Part shown: positions 1 through 8,589 of the stretch, one piece after another
Layout: each line of letters starts with the position of its first letter
How positions within the stretch are numbered: position 1 is the stretch's first letter
Source: Actinoallomurus bryophytorum
GTDB lineage: Bacteria; Actinomycetota; Actinomycetes; Streptosporangiales; Streptosporangiaceae
NCBI RefSeq assembly: GCF_006716425.1
Contig: NZ_VFOZ01000001.1
Coordinates: forward strand, 558,001 to 622,000
Direction: 5' to 3'
DNA length: 64,000 nt
Translations under genes and position numbers: made by a program
Notes under the pieces: generated by a model
The model's database searches: none
What the model was told of the DNA's origin: nothing
The model's input: only the letters and a program-made list of their open reading frames with translations

Positions 1-85
1 GCTCACCCTCCCGGTCATCGCCTTCTTCCTTCTCGTCCAGCGCCGCATGGTGTCCGGCCTGGTCGGCGGGGCGGTGAAGGGATGA
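1..85 (+). CDS. Sugar ABC transporter permease, 3' end only
   Basis: Only the last 27 codons are inside the window (frame starting at base 2, stop TGA at 83-85). The peptide has a hydrophobic stretch (LPVIAFFLLVQRRMVSGL) followed by GGAVKG. This is the usual C-terminus of MalG/DasC-type carbohydrate ABC permeases, whose last helix is followed by a short R/G/K-rich tail. The downstream glycoside hydrolase on the same strand supports a sugar-uptake operon. The family call rests on this tail alone; the substrate cannot be told. Confidence 0.6.
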   Translation, partial: LTLPVIAFFLLVQRRMVSGLVGGAVKG

Positions 86-132
86 GTGGGCGACGGGCTC
101 CGGTGCCGCACGTACGGGAAGGTGAGCGATCC

Positions 133-186
133 ATGACCACGAAGCCAAGCCGGCACATCGAGCAAGAAATGGTGAACGACCGATGA
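133..186 (+). CDS. Short coupled leader ORF upstream of nagZ (17 codons)
   Basis: ATG at 133 follows a good Shine-Dalgarno (GGAAGGTGAG about 8 nt upstream). The frame runs 17 codons (begins MTTKPSRH, ends MVNDR) and its TGA (184-186) overlaps the nagZ ATG (183-185) as ATGA. The nagZ start itself has no convincing Shine-Dalgarno, so ribosomes finishing this ORF may re-initiate on nagZ. Whether the peptide has a role is unknown. It could be a chance ORF; the ribosome-binding site on the leader and its absence on nagZ are the reasons to keep it. Confidence 0.4.
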   Translation: MTTKPSRHIEQEMVNDR

Positions 187-1661
187 GCGACCCCTCTCTC
201 GAACGGCTCGTCAACGCCACTCTGCTCGTGCCCTTCCCGGGCGCCGCCGCGCCCCGCTGGGTCTTGGAGGGCCTCGAGCGGGGCGTGAGCGGCGTCACCC
301 TCTTCGCGATCAACGGCAACGTCCCGAGCGCGGGCGGGCTCACCGCTCTCACCGCCGGGCTGCGCGCGACGTCCGAAGCGCTCGTCTCCATCGACGAGGA
401 GGGCGGCGACGTGACGCGGCTGGCGCACGAGACGGGCAGCCCCTACCCGGGCAGCGCCGCGCTCGGCGCCCTCGACGACACCGCAACCACGTGGCGGGTC
501 CACCGCTCGCTCGGCGCGGAGCTGCGCGGCGCGGGCGTGAACCTGGACTTCGCGCCCTCGGCCGACGTGAACACCGCCGACGACAATCCGATCATCGGCA
601 CCCGGGCGTTCGGGTCCGACCCCGAGCTGGTCGCGCGGCACATCACCGCGGCCGTGTCCGGCCTGCAGGAGGCCGGCGTCGCCGCCTGCGCGAAGCACTT
701 TCCCGGCCACGGCGCGACCTCGCAGGACTCCCACCTGGAGGTCCCGTCGATCGACGCGGACCTGCCCCTGCTCGAACGCCGCGAGATGGTGCCGTTCCGC
801 GCCGCCATCGAGGCCGGGGTCCAGTCGATCATGACGGCCCACATCCGCGTGCCGGCGCTCACGGGCGCAACGCCGGCCACACTGTCACCGGCCGCGATCA
901 CCGGGCTGCTGCGGGGCACGCTCGGGTACGACGGGGTCGTCGTCACCGACGCCCTCGACATGCGTGCGGCGAGTGGCGCGATGGGCATTCCGGAGGCGGC
1001 CGTACGGGCACTCGCCGCCGGCGCCGACCTGCTCTGCCTCGGCTCGAAGGAGTACGAGGACAGCGTGCGCGCCATCCGCGAGCAGATCATGGCCGCGGTA
1101 CGCGAGGGACGGCTGTCCGCCGAGCGCCTGGAGGAGTCGGCGGCACGCATCGCCGCCCTCAAGGCGTGGCTCGCCGTGCCGAGGACGGCCGAGGTCGACC
1201 GCGCGGTCGGGCTGGAGGCCGCGCGCCGCGCGATCCGGGTCACCGGCTCGCTGTCGGTCGCCGCTCCGGTGATCGTGGAGCTGCAGGCGCCGTCCAACAT
1301 CGCGGTCGGCCCGGTGCCGTGGGGCTTCGGGCCGTGGGCGCCGGACGCCGTGCCGGTCGACGCCGAGACGGCCGACCCGGACGAACTCCTCGCCCGTGCC
1401 ACCGGGAGACCCCTGGTCGTCGTCGTACGGGACGCGCACCGCTACGCCGGGCACCGGGCTCTGGTGACCACGTTGCTGTCCGCACGTCCCGACGCCGTAC
1501 TCGTCGAGATGGGACTTCCGGTGTGGCGTCCCGAGACCGCCGCGTACGTCGCCACATACGGTGCGACACGCGCGAACGCGCGTGCGGCGGCCGAGCTTCT
1601 CGGGCTGGTGGGAGAAGAAACGGAGGCGGGTGGCACGATCACGTCGTCCGAGGCGGGATAA
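183..1661 (+). CDS. nagZ: Glycoside hydrolase family 3 beta-N-acetylhexosaminidase (NagZ type)
   Basis: A 492-residue GH3 enzyme expected to remove terminal beta-N-acetylglucosamine from muropeptides or chitin-type oligosaccharides. The (beta/alpha)8 domain fills residues 1-330 and carries the NagZ signature: KHFPGHG at 171-177, D182 and H184 of the catalytic loop, and TDALDM at 255-260 with the nucleophile D256. A further C-terminal domain follows to residue 492. No signal peptide is visible, so it is probably cytoplasmic. It follows a sugar ABC permease by about 100 bp, so it likely cleaves the imported oligosaccharide. Its start codon overlaps the stop of a 17-codon leader ORF and has no good ribosome-binding site of its own, which suggests translational coupling. 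Confidence 0.88.
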   Translation: MSDPSLERLVNATLLVPFPGAAAPRWVLEGLERGVSGVTLFAINGNVPSAGGLTALTAGLRATSEALVSIDEEGGDVTRLAHETGSPYPGSAALGALDDTATTWRVHRSLGAELRGAGVNLDFAPSADVNTADDNPIIGTRAFGSDPELVARHITAAVSGLQEAGVAACAKHFPGHGATSQDSHLEVPSIDADLPLLERREMVPFRAAIEAGVQSIMTAHIRVPALTGATPATLSPAAITGLLRGTLGYDGVVVTDALDMRAASGAMGIPEAAVRALAAGADLLCLGSKEYEDSVRAIREQIMAAVREGRLSAERLEESAARIAALKAWLAVPRTAEVDRAVGLEAARRAIRVTGSLSVAAPVIVELQAPSNIAVGPVPWGFGPWAPDAVPVDAETADPDELLARATGRPLVVVVRDAHRYAGHRALVTTLLSARPDAVLVEMGLPVWRPETAAYVATYGATRANARAAAELLGLVGEETEAGGTITSSEAG

Positions 1662-1668
1662 TCGACCT

Positions 1669-2136
1669 ATGAGATTGTCCGCACGGGTCGATTACGCGCT
1701 TCGCGCAGCCGCCGAGCTGGCCGTCGGCGGCGAGCGCCCCGTAACGGCGATCCAGCTCGCCGAGGCACAGCAGATCCCGCCGAAGTTCCTGGAGAACATC
1801 CTCAGCCAGCTGCGCCGTTCGGGACTGATCCGCAGCCAGCGGGGCCCTGAGGGCGGTTACTGGCTGGCCCGCCCGGCGTCGGAGATCTTCCTGGCCGACG
1901 TCATCCGGGCCATCGACGGGCCTCTCGTCGGCGTACGCGGCGAGCGGCCGGAGGACCTCGGCTACGAAGGCCCCGCCAAGGCGTTGCAGCTGGTGTGGAT
2001 CGCACTGCGCGCGAACGAGAGGCTCATCCTCGAACAGGTGAGCCTCGCCGACGTCGCGTCGGGCGACCTGCCCACCGCCGTGCACGCGCTGACGAAGGAC
2101 CCGGCCGCCTGGGACTCCCCCGCCTTCCGCCCGTGA
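1669..2136 (+). CDS. Rrf2-family transcriptional regulator without Fe-S cysteines
   Basis: A 155-residue DNA-binding protein of the Rrf2/IscR fold. The winged helix is at residues 1-85, beginning MRLSARVDYALRAAAEL, with the recognition region PPKFLENILSQLRRSGLIRS and wing GPEGGYWLA. IscR, NsrR and RsrR bind Fe-S clusters through cysteines near residues 90-110; this protein has no cysteine at all, so it is a cluster-free member whose ligand is unknown. I start it at the ATG at 1669 because family homology begins there. GATAAT lies 6 nt before that ATG and overlaps the nagZ stop, which would fit a leaderless transcript. Its targets may be the neighbouring hexosaminidase or glycosylase genes; this is inference. 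Confidence 0.88.
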   Translation: MRLSARVDYALRAAAELAVGGERPVTAIQLAEAQQIPPKFLENILSQLRRSGLIRSQRGPEGGYWLARPASEIFLADVIRAIDGPLVGVRGERPEDLGYEGPAKALQLVWIALRANERLILEQVSLADVASGDLPTAVHALTKDPAAWDSPAFRP

Positions 2137-2139
2137 CCG

Positions 2140-2919
2140 ATGCCGGAGGGTGACGTCGTCTGGGCGGCCGCGCGCCGCCTCCACGACGCGCTCGCCGGGC
2201 GCGAGCTGACCCGCAGCGACTTCCGGGTGCCGCGACTCGCCACCACCGACCTCACCGGACGTGCCGTGGGCGAGGTCGTCTCTCGCGGAAAACACCTCTT
2301 GACCCGGGTCGACGGTGATCTGACCGTCCACACCCATCTGCGCATGGACGGCAGCTGGCGGATCCGGCCCGCCGCCGCGCCGGTGCCACGCGACCACCGC
2401 GTACGGCTCGTGCTGGCCAACGCCGAGTGGCAGGCGGCCGGCTACTCTCTCGGCGTCGTGGAGCTGGTCCGCACCTCACAGGAGGACCGGGTCGTCGGCC
2501 GGCTGGGGCCGGACCTGCTCGGCCCGGACTGGGACGCGGCCGAGGCCGTACGCCGCCTGCTCGAAACGCCGGAGCGTGCCATCGGGGAGGCGCTGCTCGA
2601 CCAGACCAGGCTCGCCGGAATCGGCAACCTCTACAAGGCCGAGACGCTCTTTCTGCGCGGCGTCGACCCGTGGCGCCCGGTCGGCGACGTGGCCGACCTG
2701 GACGGCCTCGTCGAACTCGCGCGCCGGCTCCTCGACGCCAACAAGGAGGGCGTCGACCAGAGCACGACGGGCACCCGGCGGCACGGCGAGACGACCTGGG
2801 TCTACGGGCGGCGCACCTGCCGGCGTTGTGGCGGTCCGGTCAGGCGCGCCGAGCAGGGCGGGCCGGCGCAGGAACGCGTCACCTTCTGGTGCCCGGCCTG
2901 CCAGCCCGCCCGATCCTGA
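2140..2919 (+). CDS. Formamidopyrimidine-DNA glycosylase/endonuclease VIII family (Nei-like)
   Basis: A 259-residue bifunctional DNA glycosylase/AP lyase of base excision repair. It begins MPEGD; after Met removal the N-terminal proline is the Schiff-base nucleophile and Glu follows, as in all Fpg/Nei enzymes. The central helix-two-turn-helix region contains LLDQTRLAGIGNLYKAE (about 147-163). The C-terminal C4 zinc finger is CRRCG ... CPAC (about 226-254). Actinobacteria have several Nei paralogues and the oxidised pyrimidine/purine preference cannot be read from sequence. The gene follows the Rrf2 gene after 3 bp and is probably cotranscribed. It converges with the dps-like gene 3 bp further on with no room for a separate terminator. 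Confidence 0.9.
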   Translation: MPEGDVVWAAARRLHDALAGRELTRSDFRVPRLATTDLTGRAVGEVVSRGKHLLTRVDGDLTVHTHLRMDGSWRIRPAAAPVPRDHRVRLVLANAEWQAAGYSLGVVELVRTSQEDRVVGRLGPDLLGPDWDAAEAVRRLLETPERAIGEALLDQTRLAGIGNLYKAETLFLRGVDPWRPVGDVADLDGLVELARRLLDANKEGVDQSTTGTRRHGETTWVYGRRTCRRCGGPVRRAEQGGPAQERVTFWCPACQPARS

Positions 2920-2922
2920 TGA

Positions 2923-3390
2923 TCAGCGCTGTACGGCGAACATCCAGTGCTGTTCGTCCAGGTCCTGGGCCGCAGCGATCAGGATGTCCTGGCTCACCAG
3001 ATCCGTGTCATCGGTGGTCTCGATGCGGTCGCGGAAGCGTTTGCCCATCTCCCCGAGCGTGTCGGTGATGGCGGCGATCACCTTGTCGTCGGGCAGGGAC
3101 CCGCTCTCCAGCGGGTGCAGCTTGGTGTTCTCGGCGATCGTGCGCGCCCGGCCGTCCGGGTTCACGCCGATCGCGACGGCCCTCTCGGCCACCGTGTCGG
3201 CATGCTTGCGCGCCAGGTCGACGACCTCGTCGAGCTGAAGGTGGATCGAGCGGAAGTTGCGGCCGGTGAGGTTCCAGTGCGCCTGCTTGGCCGACAGGTG
3301 CAGGTCGATCAGGTCGACCAGCGCCTCCTGCAGCACGGCGCCGGTGACCCTGCGCGCCTCATCGGTGAGCGAGCTCTTGACCGTCGTCAT
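2923..3390 (-). CDS. dps: Dps-family DNA-binding/ferroxidase protein
   Basis: A 155-residue ferritin-like protein that would form dodecamers, oxidise Fe(II) with peroxide and shield DNA in stress. The family signature is clear: LSAKQAHWNLTGRNFRSIH (His of the inter-subunit ferroxidase site), then LDEVVDLARKHADTVAERAVAIG with the conserved Asp and Glu ligands, and a C-terminal DLDEQHWMFAVQR. I start it at the ATG at 3390, where AGGAG lies 8 nt upstream; longer versions of the frame have no support. It converges with the Nei-like gene. The 5' side faces clgR, also on the minus strand, across about 170 bp that can hold its promoter. Confidence 0.9.
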   Translation of the reverse strand: MTTVKSSLTDEARRVTGAVLQEALVDLIDLHLSAKQAHWNLTGRNFRSIHLQLDEVVDLARKHADTVAERAVAIGVNPDGRARTIAENTKLHPLESGSLPDDKVIAAITDTLGEMGKRFRDRIETTDDTDLVSQDILIAAAQDLDEQHWMFAVQR

Positions 3391-3562
3391 GGCCAGATCT
3401 CCTTTCGCGGATGATTGCATCGCTACTGGCGGAACTTCCCTCCGCTCCCGTGGGATAAGCGTGATCGGCCTTACGTAAAGAAACCGTATGGTCACGAAAA
3501 CGCAGAATGCCCCGCCCGCAGGGGCAGGGCATTCGCGAGTGCCGTGGGTGAGGACCTGATCC

Positions 3563-3931
3563 TCAGGCCGCCACCATGTCGGCGCGAAGTGCGCTCTCGA
3601 TCGTCTCCGGAGTCGCCGGGATGCTCTCCGCCGAGATTCGCTCGGCGTCGATGCGCTCGTGCTCCGGCGCACCCGCCATCACCGGCTCCTGCTGCAGCTC
3701 GGCCAGCGCCAACTGGTCGGAGACGTCACGCAGGACGTGTGAGAGGGGGACACCGAGGGCTTTGCAGATCGACGCGAGCAGCTCGGAGGAGGCCTCTTTC
3801 TGTCCGCGTTCGACCTCGGACAGATAACCGAGAGACACCCTTGCGGCCGCCGAGACCTCCCGGAGGGTACGGCCTTGGCGCAGCCGCAGCTGCCGGAGTA
3901 CGTCGCCGAGCAGCTGACGAAGCAGGACCAT
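3563..3931 (-). CDS. clgR: Helix-turn-helix regulator of Clp protease genes
   Basis: A 122-residue XRE-type activator. The N-terminus [20 protein letters not shown] and HTH region [20 protein letters not shown] followed by [17 protein letters not shown] are characteristic of ClgR, which in Streptomyces and Mycobacterium activates clpP1P2, clpC and its own gene. The C-terminus ends DMVAA; in Streptomyces the terminal alanines of ClgR act as a ClpP degradation signal, so feedback proteolysis is likely kept. A good GGAGG-type site precedes the ATG at 3931. It lies downstream of cinA with a 112-bp gap and belongs to the conserved rimO-pgsA-cinA-clgR order. A partial match to the GTTCGC-N5-GCG ClgR box sits at 4019-4032. 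Confidence 0.9.
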   Translation of the reverse strand: MVLLRQLLGDVLRQLRLRQGRTLREVSAAARVSLGYLSEVERGQKEASSELLASICKALGVPLSHVLRDVSDQLALAELQQEPVMAGAPEHERIDAERISAESIPATPETIESALRADMVAA

Positions 3932-4018
3932 GTCTCGCTCCCTCCGATGAGTCCTGACCCTTCTTGTGGTTCCACCGTACCTGTCTTGACGAGGCAGGTG
4001 GCAGACCGAAGCTTTCGT

Positions 4019-4032
4019 GTTCGCTTCCGACG
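4019..4032. promoter_or_regulatory. Possible ClgR box upstream of clgR
   Basis: The plus strand reads GTTCGC, five bases, then ACG. This differs by one base from the GTTCGC-N5-GCG motif described for Streptomyces ClgR. It lies about 90 bp before the clgR start, a reasonable place for autoregulation. The match is short and could be chance. Confidence 0.3.
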
Positions 4033-4043
4033 TAACGCTGTAA

Positions 4044-5324
4044 TCACCCTGGTTCTTCCCGATCTTCCGCCCAGCCGGGCCACGGATCGGTCGCCTGAAG
4101 ATCGAGCAGGACACGCCGCAGCAGGTCAAGGGCGTGCACGGCGGTCATCTGCCGGATCCCGGCGCGGGCGCGGGCCCCGTCGGCGGCCACCGGAAGGCCC
4201 GGCGACCGTGTCCAAACGTCTCCGCCGGAATCGGCCACCGCGACATGAACCGTGCCCACCGGATGCCCGTCCTGCGGTTCCGGACCGGCCACCCCGGTCA
4301 CCGCGAGGCCGTACGAGGCGCCCAGACGCTCCCTGACGCCCCGCGCCATGGCGGCGGCCACTTCGGGGTGTACGGCGCCATGGGCGGCCAGGAGATCCTC
4401 GGGCACGCCGAGGAGAGAGTGCTTCAGCGGCGTGGCGTAGGCGATCACGCCGCCGGCGAACGTCGCGGACGAGCCGGGCATCGCGGTCAGCTCCGCGCCG
4501 AGCAGCCCGCCGGTGAGGGACTCGGCCACGGCCACGGTCGCGCCGCGCTCGGCCAGCAGGCCGTGCACGACCCGGTCGAGCGTCACCTCGCCGTCGCCGT
4601 ACAGCGCTGAGCCGAGCAGGTCGCGCGCCGCCGCCTCGGCCTCGGCCAGCCGGTCCGTGCCCTCCGCCTCGATCCGTACGCGCACCTCGCCGGCGGAGGC
4701 GTAGTAGGCGAGCTTGACCCCCGCCATCGCCTCGACCGGCGCCAGCCGGTCGGCGACCACCGACTCCCAGACCGTGGCGGTGCGCAGGACGGCGGCGGAC
4801 ACCGTCTCGCCGCCGAGCTCGGCCAGGATGGACTCTTCGGTGATGGCACGCATCTCCGAGGGCACGCCCGGCAGGGCGTACACCACGCCGTCCGGCAGCG
4901 CCAGCCGCAGCCCGGGTGCGCTGCCCGCCGGGTTGGGCAGCAGCGTCGCCCCTCCGGGCACGTCGGCCATGCGCAGCGCGTCCGGGCGCAGCGGGACGCG
5001 GCGGGCGGCGGCGCGCTCGCGAAGGTTCCGCTCCACGTCCGGATCCCGGTGGAGCGTGACCCCCGCCGCGAGGGCGATGGCCTCACGGGTCATGTCATCG
5101 GAGGTGGGCCCGAGCCCGCCCGTCATGATGACCGCGTCGGCGCGCGTCAGGGCGTCGTGCACGGCCCCGGAGATGACCTCGAGGTCGTCGGGGACGACCG
5201 CGCTGCGCGTGACCTCGGCACCGGCCTCGGTCAGCCGCCGCCCCAGCCAGGTGGCGTTTCCGTTGGCGGTGTCGCCGCGCAGCAGCTCATCACCGACCGT
5301 CAGCAGTTCGACCCGCACGGCCAT
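4044..5324 (-). CDS. cinA: CinA-family protein: MoaB/MogA-like domain plus NMN deamidase domain
   Basis: A 426-residue protein with the two usual CinA parts. Residues 1-170 are the COG1058 MoaB/MogA-like domain ([35 protein letters not shown]), linked to pyrophosphatase activity on ADP-ribose-type nucleotides. Residues 255-410 are the PncC domain ([29 protein letters not shown]), an amidohydrolase converting nicotinamide mononucleotide to nicotinate mononucleotide in NAD salvage. Its 5' end overlaps the 3' end of pgsA by 35 bp in another frame; a GTG 6 nt downstream is an alternative start. It is part of the rimO-pgsA-cinA-clgR run. Despite the name, a competence role in actinomycetes is not expected. 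Confidence 0.9.
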   Translation of the reverse strand: MAVRVELLTVGDELLRGDTANGNATWLGRRLTEAGAEVTRSAVVPDDLEVISGAVHDALTRADAVIMTGGLGPTSDDMTREAIALAAGVTLHRDPDVERNLRERAAARRVPLRPDALRMADVPGGATLLPNPAGSAPGLRLALPDGVVYALPGVPSEMRAITEESILAELGGETVSAAVLRTATVWESVVADRLAPVEAMAGVKLAYYASAGEVRVRIEAEGTDRLAEAEAAARDLLGSALYGDGEVTLDRVVHGLLAERGATVAVAESLTGGLLGAELTAMPGSSATFAGGVIAYATPLKHSLLGVPEDLLAAHGAVHPEVAAAMARGVRERLGASYGLAVTGVAGPEPQDGHPVGTVHVAVADSGGDVWTRSPGLPVAADGARARAGIRQMTAVHALDLLRRVLLDLQATDPWPGWAEDREEPG

Positions 5325-5913
5325 CGACCCACAGCCTCCATGCCTTGAGTACGTAGTCCAGTCCGGTGACGACCGTGACGATCACGGCCGCGCCCATGGT
5401 CACCCAGCGCAGGAGGTCGATCGGGCCCGGCATCACGTAGAACCCGATGGCGAACACCTGGAGCATGGTCTTGAGCTTGCCGCCCCGGCTCGCCGCGATC
5501 ACGCCGTACCGGATGACGACGAACCTCAGCAGGGTGATCCCGATCTCGCGGACCAGGATCACGATCGTGACCCACCACCAAAGATCGCCCAGCAGCGACA
5601 GGCCCACCAGGGCGGAGCCGGTCAGCGCCTTGTCGGCGATCGGATCGGCGATCTTGCCGAAGTCGGTGACGAGGTTGCGGCTGCGGGCGAGCTGTCCGTC
5701 GACGCGGTCCGTGAAGGAGGCCACGCCGAACACCACCAGCGCCGCGATCCGCCACCACGTGCCGTCGGTGAACAGCAGCCAGAGGAAGAACGGCACGAGC
5801 AGGAGGCGTACGACGGTCAGCACGTTGGCGATGTTGAGCAGACCGGCCTGCGGGACGGCGGGCGTCGCGATCGGGTCGCTCCCGGCCGGGAGCGACCCGT
5901 CGCCGGCGGTCAC
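5290..5913 (-). CDS. pgsA: CDP-diacylglycerol-glycerol-3-phosphate 3-phosphatidyltransferase
   Basis: A 207-residue membrane enzyme of the CDP-alcohol phosphotransferase family, making phosphatidylglycerol phosphate for phosphatidylglycerol and cardiolipin. The catalytic signature D-x2-DG-x2-AR-x8-G-x3-D-x3-D is complete (DRVDGQLAR ... GKIADPIAD). About five or six membrane helices can be seen, including [18 protein letters not shown] and [18 protein letters not shown]. The GTG start at 5913 overlaps the rimO stop as GTGA, so the two are coupled. The position matches mycobacterial pgsA3. The first 20 residues ([12 protein letters not shown]) are a poorly conserved tail, so a start slightly downstream is possible. 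Confidence 0.88.
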   Translation of the reverse strand: MTAGDGSLPAGSDPIATPAVPQAGLLNIANVLTVVRLLLVPFFLWLLFTDGTWWRIAALVVFGVASFTDRVDGQLARSRNLVTDFGKIADPIADKALTGSALVGLSLLGDLWWWVTIVILVREIGITLLRFVVIRYGVIAASRGGKLKTMLQVFAIGFYVMPGPIDLLRWVTMGAAVIVTVVTGLDYVLKAWRLWVDGRAGRTADGR

Positions 5914-7331
5914 CGCTCGTCCACGACGGCGAGAAGGTCGACCCCCATCGCCTCGACGACTTGGGCTCGGACGAACGCGCCGACCGGCGCGTCGCCCTTG
6001 AGGGTCACGATGCCGTCGATCTCGGGCGCCTGGTGGGCCGCGCGGCCCTCCCCCGGCTCCTCCACGAGGACCTCGACCGTCGAGCCGAGGCGTTCTTCGG
6101 CGCGCTGCGCGGTGAGCTCCTCGGCGAGCACGGACAGGTCGGCGACGCGGGCGGCCACCTCGTCGTCGTCCAGCTTGCCGTCGAAGCCGGCCGCCTCCGT
6201 GCCCTCCTCGTCGGAGTAGCCGAACACGCCGATCACGTCGAGCCTCGCCGCGGTGAGGAATCCGGCCAGCTCCTCGACGTCCTCCTCGGTCTCGCCGGGG
6301 AAGCCGACGATGAAGTTGGAGCGTACGCCGGCCTCCGGCGCGAGGGCGCGGACCTGCTCCAGCAGGCCCAGGAAGCGCTCGGTGTCGCCGAACCTGCGCA
6401 TCCGCCGCAGCAGCGAGCCGCTGGCGTGCTGGAAGGACAGGTCGAAGTAGGGCGCCACGCCGGGTGTGCCGGCGATCGCCTCGATCAGTCCGGGGCGCAG
6501 CTCGGCCGGCTGCAGGTAGCTCACGCGTACGCGCTCGATGCCCTCCACGGCGGCGAGCTCGGGCAGCAGGGTCTCCAGGAGCCGCAGGTCGCCCAGGTCC
6601 TTGCCGTAGGAGGTGGAGTTCTCGCTGACGAGGACGACCTCGCGTACGCCCTGGCCGGCCAGCCAGCGCGCCTCGTCCAGCACCTCGGTCGGGCGCCGGG
6701 AGACGTACGCGCCGCGGAACGCGGGGATCGCGCAGAACGTGCAGCGCCGGTCGCAGCCGGAGGCGAGCTTGAGCGGCGCGGCCGGGCCGCCGCCGAGACG
6801 GCGGCGCAGCACGCGCGGGCCGGACGCCGGGGCGAGACCCTCGGGAAGGTCGGGCGCGCCGTGCCCGGGGACGTGCACATGGGAGTCCGACCGCTCGGCC
6901 GGGCTCAGGGGCAGGAGCTTCCTGCGGTCCTGGGGGGCGTGCGACCGGTGCGGGCGGCCGGCCACGACGTCCTCGAGCCGGTCGCCGATGGAGGCGTAGT
7001 CGTCGAAGCCCAGGACCGCGTCGGCCTCGGGCAGCGAGGCGGCCAGCTCCGCGCCGTACCGCTCGGCGAGGCAGCCGGCCGCGACGACCTTCGCCCCGGA
7101 GTCGGACGCGGCCAGGAGCGTGTCGATCGAGTCCTTCTTGGCGGCGTCGATGAAGCCGCAGGTGTTGACGAGGACGACCGAGGCGTCGCCGGAGTCGTCC
7201 AGCGTCCACCCCGCGTTCTCGAGCCGTGCCGCGAGCTCTTCGGAGTCGACCTCGTTGCGCGCGCAGCCAAGGGTGACAAGTGAGACGGAACGGCGGTCCG
7301 CCGATTTCGCGGAGTGGTCGGCGGTGCTCAC
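5910..7331 (-). CDS. rimO: Ribosomal protein S12 methylthiotransferase
   Basis: About 473 residues of a radical-SAM methylthiotransferase that modifies the conserved aspartate of ribosomal protein S12. The order is an MTTase domain ([31 protein letters not shown] and [10 protein letters not shown], giving the three cysteines of the auxiliary cluster), then the radical-SAM motif CDRRCTFC within [19 protein letters not shown], then a C-terminal TRAM domain. I place the start at the GTG at 7331 because GAGAGGGGAG lies 8 nt before it; a GTG at 7358 would add nine residues. The stop overlaps the pgsA start. Family membership is unmistakable; MiaB is excluded by the NEVDSE and [11 protein letters not shown] signatures. 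Confidence 0.9.
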   Translation of the reverse strand: MSTADHSAKSADRRSVSLVTLGCARNEVDSEELAARLENAGWTLDDSGDASVVLVNTCGFIDAAKKDSIDTLLAASDSGAKVVAAGCLAERYGAELAASLPEADAVLGFDDYASIGDRLEDVVAGRPHRSHAPQDRRKLLPLSPAERSDSHVHVPGHGAPDLPEGLAPASGPRVLRRRLGGGPAAPLKLASGCDRRCTFCAIPAFRGAYVSRRPTEVLDEARWLAGQGVREVVLVSENSTSYGKDLGDLRLLETLLPELAAVEGIERVRVSYLQPAELRPGLIEAIAGTPGVAPYFDLSFQHASGSLLRRMRRFGDTERFLGLLEQVRALAPEAGVRSNFIVGFPGETEEDVEELAGFLTAARLDVIGVFGYSDEEGTEAAGFDGKLDDDEVAARVADLSVLAEELTAQRAEERLGSTVEVLVEEPGEGRAAHQAPEIDGIVTLKGDAPVGAFVRAQVVEAMGVDLLAVVDER

Positions 7332-7437
7332 GCGAGGCGCTCCCCTCTCGCCGGGCACGCGGGGAAGGCGAGCACGGGCTCAGTACGGCGGGTGGACATG
7401 CCCCATACGGTACTGGCCCCGGTGAGGTGAGCGGCGG

Positions 7438-8172
7438 TCAGCCTTTGAGCGGGTCCCGCGGACCGTAGCTGAGCCGGATCACCTGGCCGGTCTCACCAGG
7501 TGAACCCATGTCCTTGCCGTTGACCGTCACGCGTACGCCGCCGCCGTTGCCGATGAGCAGCCGGATGCGCTTCTTGGACTTCCACTGCTCGGTCTGGCCG
7601 GCGCGGATGATGCCGGTGAACAGCTGCTTGCCCTTGGCGTCGCGCACGTTGAGCCAGCTCGCGCGCCTGGCCTTGACCTTGACGGTGACGTCCTTGCGCG
7701 GCATCGGCACCACGACGGCGCTCTGCGAGGGGCGGGTCGCGGGTTTGGCCGAGGCGGGCGCGGCGGCCCGTTTGGCCGCGTGGTGCTCGTCGTGGCCGAC
7801 GGCGACCCGGACGATGCCGTAGATCGCGACCAGGACGAGCGCGACGACCATGGCCGCACTCCAGTTCGGCGCCCGTCTCTCACGGAAACGCACGGGGGTC
7901 TCCGGTTCGAACGCCTGCCGTGCCGGGATCGCCTGCGGTGATCCACCGTGCGCCTCGTCGTACTCGCCGATGAGCGGTTCCGGGTCGAGCCCGGCGACGC
8001 GCGCGATGCTGCGGATGTGCCCGCGCGTGTAGAAGTTTCCGCCGCACAGCGTGTAGTCGTCGCGTTCGATGGCCTTGATCACGGTCTCGCGGATCCTGGT
8101 CCGGTCGGCCACCTGCGTGACGGTCAGGCCCGCCTCCTGGCGGGCCTTCGCAAGGGTGCCACCGATGGTCAA
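7438..8172 (-). CDS. RodZ-like membrane protein: HTH domain, one helix, DUF4115 domain
   Basis: From the TTG at 8172 this is a 244-residue protein with a helix-turn-helix domain at 4-65 (TIGGTLAKARQEAGLTVTQV ... NFYTRGHIRSIARVAGLDP), one transmembrane helix at about 105-124 and an extracytoplasmic DUF4115 domain at about 160-236. This is the architecture of actinobacterial RodZ-like proteins, which link cell-shape or division factors to the membrane. The TTG is preceded by AAGGAGACACC, and family homology begins at this residue. Upstream, the same frame stays open through four 69-bp repeats, each with its own Shine-Dalgarno and GTG, so proteins of 267, 290, 313 or 336 residues are also possible. 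It lies between ftsK and rimO on the same strand. Confidence 0.8.
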   Translation of the reverse strand: MTIGGTLAKARQEAGLTVTQVADRTRIRETVIKAIERDDYTLCGGNFYTRGHIRSIARVAGLDPEPLIGEYDEAHGGSPQAIPARQAFEPETPVRFRERRAPNWSAAMVVALVLVAIYGIVRVAVGHDEHHAAKRAAAPASAKPATRPSQSAVVVPMPRKDVTVKVKARRASWLNVRDAKGKQLFTGIIRAGQTEQWKSKKRIRLLIGNGGGVRVTVNGKDMGSPGETGQVIRLSYGPRDPLKG

Positions 8173-8459
8173 GGTGTCTCCTTCGTCGGCACCACGACCA
8201 GAGGTGCTGTGCGTGAGGGTCCCCTCGCCGCGCTCGGTCACGGCACCTCCTTCGTCGGAGCCCGTGACCAAGGTGCTGTGCTTATCGGTTCCCTCGCCGC
8301 GCTCGGACACGGCACCTCCTTCGTCGGAGCCCGTGACCAAGGTGCTGTGCTTATCGGTTCCCTCGCTGCGCTCGGACACGGCACCTCCTTCGTCGGAGCC
8401 CGTGACCAAGGTGCTGTGCTTATCGGTTCCCTCGCTGCGCTCGGTCACGACGCCTCCTG
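8173..8459 (-). repeat. Four tandem 69-bp leader repeats upstream of the RodZ-like gene
   Basis: Units span 8391-8459, 8322-8390, 8253-8321 and 8184-8252; the last is the most diverged. On the minus strand each carries GAAGGAGG-type Shine-Dalgarno bases and a GTG, then codes for a 23-residue repeat (TERSEG, then DKHSTLVTGSDEG or similar). In-frame starts fall at 8448, 8379, 8310, 8241 and finally the TTG at 8172, each exactly 69 nt apart. The array may be untranslated leader or a variable-length N-terminal extension. Related single copies occur before the CGNR, DUF4439 and rbfA genes in this window. Confidence 0.9.
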
Positions 8460-8589
8460 AGAACCTCATGGCGTTGTTCACGTGCGACGTCGCCCGGCTC
8501 GTCCTTCACTCCCGGGCTGAGTCTATGAAGGCCGACCGCGAGAAGCGACGTGCAACGCTGTATATGTCAGCTACCCAAGATCTCCGCCG
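8460..8589. other. Gap between ftsK and the leader-repeat array
   Basis: These 130 bp lie downstream of the ftsK stop on the minus strand. Together with the repeat array they form about 420 bp between two same-strand genes. An AT-richer part at 8520-8580 (including TGTATATGTCAG) is the most likely place for the promoter of the RodZ-like gene. I see no clear terminator hairpin and no gene. Confidence 0.5.
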
